Positions 1 to 5,499 of a DNA stretch of 5,499 nt are shown here, piece by piece. A model generated the notes under the pieces. That model did no database searches and was not told where the DNA came from. It worked only from the letters and a program-made list of their open reading frames with translations. A program made the translations under genes and the position numbers. Numbering within the stretch: the first letter of the stretch is position 1; each line of letters begins with the position of its first letter. The DNA comes from Chryseobacterium gleum (GTDB lineage Bacteria; Bacteroidota; Bacteroidia; Flavobacteriales_D; Crocinitomicaceae), in the NCBI GenBank assembly GCA_943326825.2, contig CALPUT020000192.1, positions 1 to 5,499 on the forward strand, in the 5' to 3' direction.

Positions 1-138
1 AAAAGAGAAGCCGAAGCTTATGGTGATGGGCAATACTCATTTTGGAGAAATAGTTATGGAGATGATTTTGATGTGGAAGTTCGATTTTACGATTTTGGAG
101 AAATGTCTTTTCTAAGTCTTGTATTTATTGAACTTTAG
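1..138 (+). CDS. C-terminal end of an unidentified protein (partial)
   Basis: An open frame enters from the left edge in frame 1 and encodes 45 residues before a TAG stop at 136-138. I do not recognise the family. The visible tail is acidic and aromatic (YGDGQYSFWRNSYGDD, then FDVEVRFYDFGEM) and ends in a short hydrophobic stretch, SFLSLVFIEL. Only 7 of 45 codons end in G or C, as expected of a real gene in this AT-rich DNA. The competing open frame at 2-112 has 20 of 37 G/C-ending codons and is the less likely reading. The gene is convergent with the minus-strand operon, and its last 14 bases overlap the 3' end of the glycosyltransferase gene ending at 125. No membrane anchor, metal site or catalytic motif can be assigned from this fragment. 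The reality of the gene rests on codon usage and the absence of any other explanation for these bases. Confidence 0.55.
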   Translation, partial: KREAEAYGDGQYSFWRNSYGDDFDVEVRFYDFGEMSFLSLVFIEL

Positions 139-1576
139 ATAAACGAAATAACTTATATTCTATCGTATTTAATTTAACCTCTTTATATTCAACTGGAATT
201 TGAAAGTCATTACATTCAGAAGGTCGAATCAATAGATAAGGATGTTGATTTTTAAAATCATAATCTAAACTGACTGATTTATAACGTTGGTAATACGAAT
301 GTAACGCCCAATCTTCATTCATCGCAGGACAAATGCTTATCGTACTATTTTTTGGAAGTTGATTAAAAATAACACGCATGTCTTTTACTTTTACTTCGTC
401 TTTTCCAAATTTTGAAGTACTTAAAAAAGCGAATGCAATTCCAATTACTAAAAAACCTAAGCTTACATTTCTAAAACGTTTGTTTACTTTTTCTGTAAGT
501 GTCAATTTATTTGTAAATGCTGTAAGTTGAGGCGAAACAAAATTCGCAACTGCAATAGCAAAAAATGGATAAGCTGTCAAAATATAAAAACCGCTTTGCT
601 TCATACTCACCATAATAGGCAACACAGCTGATAAACCTAATGCTAGAAAAGTAAATGAAGTCGCTCTTTGTTCTTGCGTTAATCTAAGTTCTAATCGCTT
701 TTTGAAATAACTAAAATAGAAAATCAATGCGATTACAATTGGCAAAATCATTTCAGAAAACATTCGCTTTACAATGAAAAAACGTGATTCAACCGTCACA
801 ATTGTTTCTAAACTTTTTACTACTTGAATTTGAAAATAATTCCATAAACTCAATTTAGCCTCTGGTGAAATAAACCAAATGATTACTAGTGGAACTATTG
901 AAAAGATCAAATACAAAAGCGTATGTTTCACCATTTTGATAAAACTATATTTTCGTTCAAATAACCAACTGAAAAAGAAATAACTCAATGGGAAAAAGGC
1001 AACAAATCCTTTGGTTAAAAATCCAAATGACAACATTAAACCAGCTAAAATCAAATAATAATAAGGTTTCTTTGTTGTACTTTTTAACGCAAAATAAATT
1101 GAAAAAGTTGTGAAAATCACCAATGTATTTTCAAGTAAATTATTGTTACACGACCAAAAAATAACTGGAATAAACATCCAAAATAGAATAGGACTCCATC
1201 TTGTATTTTTTTGAAATCCCAATTGAATCCAGAGTTTCATAATTCCAAAAACAACCAACAAACAAGTTGTTAATGAATAGAATTTCTCCACAAATCGACT
1301 TGAACCAAAAAGTTTAAAATAAATGCTTTCTAAGCCCATCGCTAATGGAGGATGCTCATGGAATTCAGACAAAAACGTATTGGTGAAATGTAAATTCCAA
1401 AATGTACCTTTTCCTTCTGCTAAATTTTTGGCAATGGTTGCGTAAATCAATCCATCCACAAACATTGTATCAGCAAACAAAGCTTGACTTGTGACGATCA
1501 AAAAAAGCGCAACTAAAAAATAAAAAAATGGACGAATATTTTGATTTTGCATTGGTTTATCTTGAAAAATGAGCAT
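125..1576 (-). CDS. GT-C glycosyltransferase, PMT_2/ArnT-like (GT39/GT83 type)
   Basis: This is a polytopic inner-membrane glycosyltransferase of 483 residues, expected to move a sugar from a polyprenyl-phosphate donor to an acceptor on the periplasmic side. A first membrane segment (about 15-33) leads into the loop FVDGLIYATIAKNLAEGKG, where Asp41 fits the conserved catalytic acid of the PMT/ArnT fold. EHPPLAMG (74-81) matches the family's K/H-PPL motif, and LTKGFVAFFP (187-196) matches the usual LTKG-P helix. KQSGFYILTAYPFFAIAVA (326-344) matches the late K-xx-YLLPALP-type motif. Several hydrophobic helices lie between, and residues from about 390 on form a soluble periplasmic tail. Donor and acceptor cannot be told; ArnT-type aminoarabinose transfer is only one option. 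It is the last gene of a three-gene operon. Met1 lies 20 bases inside the upstream gene, whereas Met9 (codon at 1552-1550) starts 4 bases after that gene's stop and sits just before the first helix, so either could be the true start. Confidence 0.85.
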   Translation of the reverse strand: MLIFQDKPMQNQNIRPFFYFLVALFLIVTSQALFADTMFVDGLIYATIAKNLAEGKGTFWNLHFTNTFLSEFHEHPPLAMGLESIYFKLFGSSRFVEKFYSLTTCLLVVFGIMKLWIQLGFQKNTRWSPILFWMFIPVIFWSCNNNLLENTLVIFTTFSIYFALKSTTKKPYYYLILAGLMLSFGFLTKGFVAFFPLSYFFFSWLFERKYSFIKMVKHTLLYLIFSIVPLVIIWFISPEAKLSLWNYFQIQVVKSLETIVTVESRFFIVKRMFSEMILPIVIALIFYFSYFKKRLELRLTQEQRATSFTFLALGLSAVLPIMVSMKQSGFYILTAYPFFAIAVANFVSPQLTAFTNKLTLTEKVNKRFRNVSLGFLVIGIAFAFLSTSKFGKDEVKVKDMRVIFNQLPKNSTISICPAMNEDWALHSYYQRYKSVSLDYDFKNQHPYLLIRPSECNDFQIPVEYKEVKLNTIEYKLFRLSKVQ

Positions 1577-3050
1577 TTGTTTTCCAAACTTCGATGTACT
1601 GATTTGAATTGTGATGATTCATTTTTCTTAAAATCACATCTAAGGTACTTGGTGGACAAATCTTTACTAATTCCAATTTCGGATAGATTGCTTTGTATTC
1701 CGCTTTTCGCTTCGCCAATTGTTCCTCTCCAAAAAAGAAAATGTAATCATAATTTGCTCCTTCCGCAACCAATGGAATTTGAGATGGTTCAATTCTGTCT
1801 GTAAATTCACAATCCCAACTATTTGCATAGAACTGAGGCATCATAGAAGGTTTTGTTTCTGCTGATCCTTCCAACAAAATACGTTCTTCTTTGATGTTGT
1901 TCCCATATAAAGAATACATCGCTTCAACTCGTGACATTTTAGTATAAGTAAACGCCAAGAACAACATTAACGGAGTGTTTAATACCCAGAAAATGATCAA
2001 TGAAGTATTCCATGTTTTATTCCAAAAAGATTTCTCTCTTAATTTTTCAAAACCAATCACTCCTAAAATGATGAAAAATGGTAATACAGAAAGTACGAAT
2101 CGCTCTTGTCTATTTGGATAAAGCGTATGAAATAAAATAAAAGCAATTGTCGGAATAAATAAAAATGCTTGAGATTTCCATGTTCTGAAAAATCCAGTCA
2201 TCAATAATAAGCCAAAAGGAAATAACATAACGCCCATCAAGACCAAGAAATACATGAAGTAATTTGAATTAGGGAGGTATTGCGTTCCTTCATTCATATT
2301 GTAAGTCGCGTAACCAATAAATTCAGCAAAAGGATATCCCCAAACAATTGAATCGACTATTCCTTGAGTCGCTGAAAACATCAAAACAACTCCTAAACAA
2401 AACCAAAAAAACGGCTTGAATTGCCATTTAAAAAAATAGTAAGCTGCGATTGCAATAGCAAAAATGGCGATTTGATAACGGAACGAAATTGCCACTCCAA
2501 TTAACAAACCAGCATATAAAAAGTTAAGCTTTTTCTCTTCTTTAATGATCAACCAACATCCCCACATCAAGAAAGGGATTGACGCCATCTCTACTAAATT
2601 TCGAACTGATAAAAAAGGCATTACCCAAGCAAAAGCCAAAAGCCAACCTACCAATAATGCATTTTTACGATTTGAAATTTTATCTGTGATTTTTATCCCA
2701 AAGTAAACGACCAACAATGATAATAATGCATGTGCTAATCGATTCAATAACATCAATGTTTGAGGGTCTGAGAAACCGATGACTCTACACGCTTTAAAAA
2801 ACAAATAATTAATTCCAACATACGAAAAACTATGACCTTGAGGTGAACCTAATGATTGCTCACTCCATGACAGCCAACCACTGTTATCGATTCCTTCTGA
2901 CCATGAAGAAGCTGTTTCGATAATCACAAAATGATCATCATGCATTCCATATCCTTTAGAAAAAATTGCAGCTAGAATTCGAATTGTTATCGAAAAAAAC
3001 AAAATTGTTTTATAGGATTTAAAATCTATTTTTTGAAATCTAAAACTCAT
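1557..3050 (-). CDS. GT-C glycosyltransferase, GT22 (Alg9/PIG-B-like mannosyltransferase family)
   Basis: This 497-residue multispanning membrane protein probably transfers a sugar, mannose in the characterised eukaryotic members, from a polyprenyl-phosphate donor on the periplasmic face. After one N-terminal helix (about 13-31) comes MHDDHF (36-41), in the place of the HPDE-like acidic motif of GT22. RNLVEMASIPF (150-160) follows, then GVAISFRYQIAIF (185-197), which corresponds to the G-xxx-R-PT helix. VDSIVWGYPFAEF with YATYN (232-251) matches the DS-xx-Y-G...YN signature, and YPNRQERFVLSVLPFF (311-326) matches the H-K-E-RF-xxP motif typical of Alg9, Alg12 and PIG-B. About 370-497 is a soluble periplasmic tail. 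Its ATG overlaps the TGA of the LtaS-like gene as ATGA, implying coupled translation. The GT22 call rests on several motifs in the right order; the sugar and acceptor are unknown. GT22 is best known from eukaryotic N-glycan and GPI assembly, and bacterial members are mostly uncharacterised. Confidence 0.82.
   Translation of the reverse strand: MSFRFQKIDFKSYKTILFFSITIRILAAIFSKGYGMHDDHFVIIETASSWSEGIDNSGWLSWSEQSLGSPQGHSFSYVGINYLFFKACRVIGFSDPQTLMLLNRLAHALLSLLVVYFGIKITDKISNRKNALLVGWLLAFAWVMPFLSVRNLVEMASIPFLMWGCWLIIKEEKKLNFLYAGLLIGVAISFRYQIAIFAIAIAAYYFFKWQFKPFFWFCLGVVLMFSATQGIVDSIVWGYPFAEFIGYATYNMNEGTQYLPNSNYFMYFLVLMGVMLFPFGLLLMTGFFRTWKSQAFLFIPTIAFILFHTLYPNRQERFVLSVLPFFIILGVIGFEKLREKSFWNKTWNTSLIIFWVLNTPLMLFLAFTYTKMSRVEAMYSLYGNNIKEERILLEGSAETKPSMMPQFYANSWDCEFTDRIEPSQIPLVAEGANYDYIFFFGEEQLAKRKAEYKAIYPKLELVKICPPSTLDVILRKMNHHNSNQYIEVWKTNAHFSR
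3047..3050 (-). other. ATGA stop/start overlap linking two operon genes
   Basis: On the minus strand the TGA of the LtaS-like gene (3049-3047) and the ATG of the GT22 gene (3050-3048) share bases as ATGA. This arrangement is usual for translational coupling and re-initiation, and it also fixes the GT22 start well. Confidence 0.85.
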
Positions 3051-4933
3051 TTCTTTTTATCTAATTCTTTGTAACTTTTGTAAAATTCATTCAAATACGC
3101 ATGACAATTATTGACTTCTTTTTTCTCGTCAGCTGGTTTGTATAAATTTTCTAAATACATTTTTGTATCCATGTGGTACGACATACTTCCTAAAGGAGAA
3201 ATCCAACCAAAACCTCTATTTACAGTATGAAGTGCAAATTCAGGGACATTTGGATTTAACAAATCTTTACTCCAAGGATAACGCGTTAAATCTCCACCCA
3301 ATTGATACAAAATCGTAGCAACAATATCCGATTGAGATCCAATTTTATCTATTTGTTTCCCTCTAAATTCTGTTTTAATAGGTTCACCATACATCAAACA
3401 AGGAATATGAAAATACCTCGATAAATTTGGATTTGGATTCACTGGAGAAGGATGACCGTGATCAGAAACAAAAACAAAAACAGTATTCTTATACCATGAT
3501 TGTTTTTTACATTCTTTCATGAATTTACCTATACATTCATCACCATAAATAATCGAATTTACATATTCAGGTTCAGCACCAACATAGTTTTGATTTTTAT
3601 GTTTTGGATGATCATAAGGCGAATGCGTCGAACCTGTAAAGGCACATTGCATGAACGGCTCTTTCGTTTTATTGATGTTTTGAATTAATTTTTTATACAA
3701 ATCTTCATCGTAGAAATTTAATTTACCTCTAGACAACGATTGATCAAATTGCTTTTCATCTTGAACATCATCAAATCCATGATCGATGAAATAACTTCCT
3801 ATGTTTCCGTATTTTAAATCACCACTAAAAATATAACTTGAATGATACCCCATTCCTTCTAAGTCTTCATTCAATGTATGTAATTTTCGATGTTTATCTG
3901 GTTGCATGGAAATTGAAATCTCTGGCAAAGCTGGATAACCACTAAAAATACTTGAGTTTCCAATTTCAGAAGTCCCACTACATGCGTTAAACTTAGTAAA
4001 TAATATACCTGCTTTTGCTAATTTATTGAATTCCGGTGTCGCTCCTTTGACTTCGCCTAAACAATCAACAACATCAGCTGACCAACCCTCTAAGACAATG
4101 AATACGAAGTTTGGCTTTTTGGAATTGAAAACATATTGATCATGTTCTCTTGGATAATTATATAACTCATCAACCAATTTTTTAGATTCCGTTTTATCCA
4201 TTTTTGGTATAAATTCATCAATGTTTGATCGATTGTACAAACGGAAACTATTCACAAAATAATAAACTGAATTTACCGATAAATCATTCGAAATACTCTT
4301 ATCAGAATAATAAGCTGCATCCGTATTAATCGGAATTGGCTGCCAACCACCTCGAGCTGTTAAGAAAACTGAACCTCCAATTAAAACAACAGCTAAAATA
4401 GACATTGGAATTCTAACGAATATAGATTTCGGAGATGAAAACAATGGTTTATTAAACAATTTTTTCAATAATTTCCATCCAAAAACAAGTTCCAAGACCA
4501 AGAAAATAATAAACCAAATTGTCATACCTGAATCAGCTGATTTAAATACTTCATCAGGATTTGAAAGATGCATAAAAACACGGGTAGTTAATTTATGATT
4601 CCATTCTGTATAGGCATTTATTTCACCACTTTGTATAATGGAAACGATAATTAATTCCAAAGTTAAAATTGAAACCAAGGCATATTTACCCCATTTTCCT
4701 GGAATGATGTAATGAAAAATAAGAATCAAAAATGGTATAAAAGTCAAAAATGCCCCCATTGATAAATCCACGCGAATCGAATAGAAAAATGCCAATAACC
4801 ATTCTCCAAAACCAACTCCTTCAAATTTTTCAAAGTTGTGTATTGTAAACAAAACACGTTGGAAATCAAAAACTAAAACCCAAAACAGTAGTAATTTTAC
4901 AGTTGCAAAAATCGTTCTTTTAAAAAGCTCCAT
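3047..4933 (-). CDS. LTA synthase/MdoB-like phospho-headgroup transferase (alkaline phosphatase superfamily)
   Basis: The 628-residue protein has about five membrane helices in residues 8-193, a linker, then a periplasmic phosphotransferase domain from about 273 to 590. IRVDLSMGAFL (53-63) and the WNHKLTTRVF stretch (111-120) are typical of the COG1368 membrane part. Catalytic marks are NFVFIVLEGWS with metal ligand Glu282, CSGTSEIG with probable nucleophile Thr321, FTGSTHSPY with His437, and VSDHGHPSP with Asp491 and His492. These correspond in order and similar spacing to Glu255, Thr300, His416 and Asp475/His476 of Staphylococcus aureus LtaS. The family moves phosphoglycerol or phosphoethanolamine from a phospholipid to a glycan or glycolipid. 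The headgroup-pocket region reads SGDLKYGNIGSYF (370-382), without the Trp and Arg of LtaS, so the moiety cannot be inferred; true lipoteichoic acid synthesis is unlikely in a Gram-negative. It is the first gene of the operon with two GT-C glycosyltransferases. The ATG at 4933 is supported by the helix that follows at once. Confidence 0.88.
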   Translation of the reverse strand: MELFKRTIFATVKLLLFWVLVFDFQRVLFTIHNFEKFEGVGFGEWLLAFFYSIRVDLSMGAFLTFIPFLILIFHYIIPGKWGKYALVSILTLELIIVSIIQSGEINAYTEWNHKLTTRVFMHLSNPDEVFKSADSGMTIWFIIFLVLELVFGWKLLKKLFNKPLFSSPKSIFVRIPMSILAVVLIGGSVFLTARGGWQPIPINTDAAYYSDKSISNDLSVNSVYYFVNSFRLYNRSNIDEFIPKMDKTESKKLVDELYNYPREHDQYVFNSKKPNFVFIVLEGWSADVVDCLGEVKGATPEFNKLAKAGILFTKFNACSGTSEIGNSSIFSGYPALPEISISMQPDKHRKLHTLNEDLEGMGYHSSYIFSGDLKYGNIGSYFIDHGFDDVQDEKQFDQSLSRGKLNFYDEDLYKKLIQNINKTKEPFMQCAFTGSTHSPYDHPKHKNQNYVGAEPEYVNSIIYGDECIGKFMKECKKQSWYKNTVFVFVSDHGHPSPVNPNPNLSRYFHIPCLMYGEPIKTEFRGKQIDKIGSQSDIVATILYQLGGDLTRYPWSKDLLNPNVPEFALHTVNRGFGWISPLGSMSYHMDTKMYLENLYKPADEKKEVNNCHAYLNEFYKSYKELDKKK

Positions 4934-4937
4934 AAAA

Positions 4938-4945
4938 CAAATTTA
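4938..4945 (-). promoter_or_regulatory. Possible Bacteroidota -7 promoter element
   Basis: The minus strand reads TAAATTTG here, which fits the Bacteroidota housekeeping -7 consensus TAnnTTTG. It ends 4 bases before the ATG of the LtaS-like gene, so a start 5-7 bases downstream would give a leaderless or nearly leaderless mRNA. I see no TTG-type -33 element at the usual distance upstream, and such short AT-rich matches arise easily by chance. A promoter is expected somewhere in 4934-4995, because the terminator at 4996-5030 separates the operon from the PhoH gene. Confidence 0.3.
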
Positions 4946-4995
4946 ACCAATATTTTTTTGATTATGAAGTATGAATAAAAATGAACAATTTGAAG

Positions 4996-5030
4996 AAAAA
5001 AAAAACGTGAAGAAATTATTCCCCACGTTT
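4996..5030 (-). terminator. Intrinsic terminator of the PhoH gene
   Basis: On the minus strand AAACGTGGGGAA (5030-5019) pairs with TTCTTCACGTTT (5014-5003) across the loop TAAT (5018-5015). The result is a 12-pair stem with two adjacent G-U pairs and no bulge, followed directly by seven T (5002-4996). It starts 19 bases after the PhoH stop codon. No T run follows the hairpin on the plus strand, so it acts in the PhoH direction only. Confidence 0.88.
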
Positions 5031-5049
5031 CAAAAATATATATTAATTA

Positions 5050-5499
5050 TTACAATAAATCATTTGCTAAATTCGCCAAATCAGATCGTTCTCCTCGTTC
5101 TAATTTTACGTGTGCGAACAAGTCTTTTCCTTTCAAACGATCAATCAAATAAGCTAATCCATTTGAGTTTTCATCTAAATAAGGCGTATCAATTTGATGA
5201 ACATCTCCTGTGAAAATGATCTTTGTATTTTCTCCTGCTCTTGTTATAATTGTTTTTACTTCGTGCGGAGTTAAGTTTTGAGCTTCATCGATAATGAATA
5301 AGATATTTGAAAAACTTCGTCCACGAATAAATGCTAATGGAGTTATGATAATTTTCCCAGATTGCTCCATCTCCAAAATTGCTTTATGCTTCTTCTCATT
5401 TTCACCAAATTGAGATTTGATAAATTTCAAATTATCCCACAAAGGTTCCATATACGGACTAATCTTATCATTCGCATCACCTGGTAAAAAACCAATATC
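5050..5499 (-). CDS. PhoH-family ATPase, PIN-PhoH (YlaK/PhoH2) type, C-terminal part
   Basis: The last 149 codons of a gene that continues past the right edge; the Met at 5451-5449 is internal, because the frame stays open upstream and encodes the conserved IGFLPGD...ISPYMEPLWDNL block. ITPLAFIRGRS (51-61 of the fragment) and the Walker B strand ILFIIDEAQNL (66-76) are clear. TGDVHQID (97-104) is the sensor-like TGD-xx-QID motif, and the tail has YLDENSNGL and LERGERSDLANLA. The SNGL and GERSDLA endings fit the PhoH proteins that carry an N-terminal PIN nuclease domain, whose mycobacterial member PhoH2 is described as an RNA helicase and RNase. The Walker A loop and any PIN domain would lie outside the window, so the subtype is inferred from the C-terminus alone. 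It is a cytoplasmic ATPase with a probable RNA role, transcribed apart from the operon downstream because a strong terminator follows its stop. Confidence 0.93.
   Translation of the reverse strand, partial: DIGFLPGDANDKISPYMEPLWDNLKFIKSQFGENEKKHKAILEMEQSGKIIITPLAFIRGRSFSNILFIIDEAQNLTPHEVKTIITRAGENTKIIFTGDVHQIDTPYLDENSNGLAYLIDRLKGKDLFAHVKLERGERSDLANLANDLL

Noticed and set aside
2..112. Second open plus-strand frame at the left edge
   Set aside because: 20 of 37 codons end in G or C, against 7 of 45 in frame 1; that does not fit the AT-rich coding pattern of the window.
1541..1804. Plus-strand open frame of 87 codons
   Set aside because: It lies opposite the well-supported GT22 and PMT_2-type genes, and its product resembles no family; it is an antisense shadow.
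3500..3688. Plus-strand open frame of 62 codons
   Set aside because: It lies wholly opposite the catalytic domain of the LtaS-like gene and shows no protein-like motif.
3047..4933. A true sulfatase
   Set aside because: The C/S-x-P-x-R formylglycine motif is absent; a Thr in GTSEIG and an N-terminal five-helix membrane part point to the LtaS/MdoB branch of the superfamily.
4971..5213. Plus-strand open frame of 80 codons across the terminator
   Set aside because: Its first third is the antisense of the intergenic hairpin and T run, and the rest is the antisense of the conserved PhoH C-terminus.
5050..5451. Complete small PhoH gene starting at the Met at 5451
   Set aside because: The frame continues to the window edge and encodes the conserved LPGD block upstream of this Met, so the gene is cut by the window and not short.
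1..5499. tRNA, rRNA, CRISPR array, insertion sequence or riboswitch
   Set aside because: No regular spaced repeats, transposase motifs, terminal inverted repeats or tRNA-like cloverleaf were seen; coding sequence fills all but about 116 bases.

Overview
The window is clearly AT-rich and densely packed. It reads as Bacteroidota, most likely Flavobacteriales or a relative: codon third positions are strongly A/T, gene starts lack obvious GGAGG-type ribosome binding sites, the one plausible promoter element fits the Bacteroidota TAnnTTTG -7 consensus, and the LtaS-like transferase has the motif set I associate with Gram-negative Bacteroidota. The genus cannot be fixed from the sequence alone.

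Layout from left to right. Positions 1-138 hold the 3' end of an unidentified plus-strand gene. Its stop lies 14 bases inside the convergent end of a three-gene minus-strand operon. In transcription order the operon is: (i) 4933-3047, a polytopic membrane protein with a periplasmic alkaline-phosphatase-fold domain of the lipoteichoic-acid-synthase/MdoB type; (ii) 3050-1557, a GT-C glycosyltransferase with the marks of GT22 (Alg9/PIG-B-like mannosyltransferases); (iii) 1576-125, a second GT-C glycosyltransferase of the PMT_2/ArnT-like type. Genes i and ii share an ATGA stop/start overlap. Gene iii starts either 20 bases inside gene ii or 4 bases after it. A 116-base gap (4934-5049) follows, with a strong intrinsic terminator. 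Positions 5050-5499 hold the 3' end of a PhoH-family ATPase gene of the PIN-PhoH (YlaK/PhoH2) type, running off the window edge.

The three operon proteins are all inner-membrane enzymes whose active sites should face the periplasm. The two glycosyltransferases would use polyprenyl-phosphate sugars, and the LtaS-like enzyme would move a phospho-headgroup from a phospholipid. The simplest joint reading is a small pathway that builds or decorates an envelope glycolipid or glycan with sugars and phosphoglycerol or phosphoethanolamine. The acceptor cannot be told from the sequence. The PhoH gene is separated by the terminator and looks functionally unrelated. I see no mobile element, CRISPR array, tRNA or rRNA, and no clear evidence of a wholly new system. 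The operon's enzyme combination is the most interesting item.
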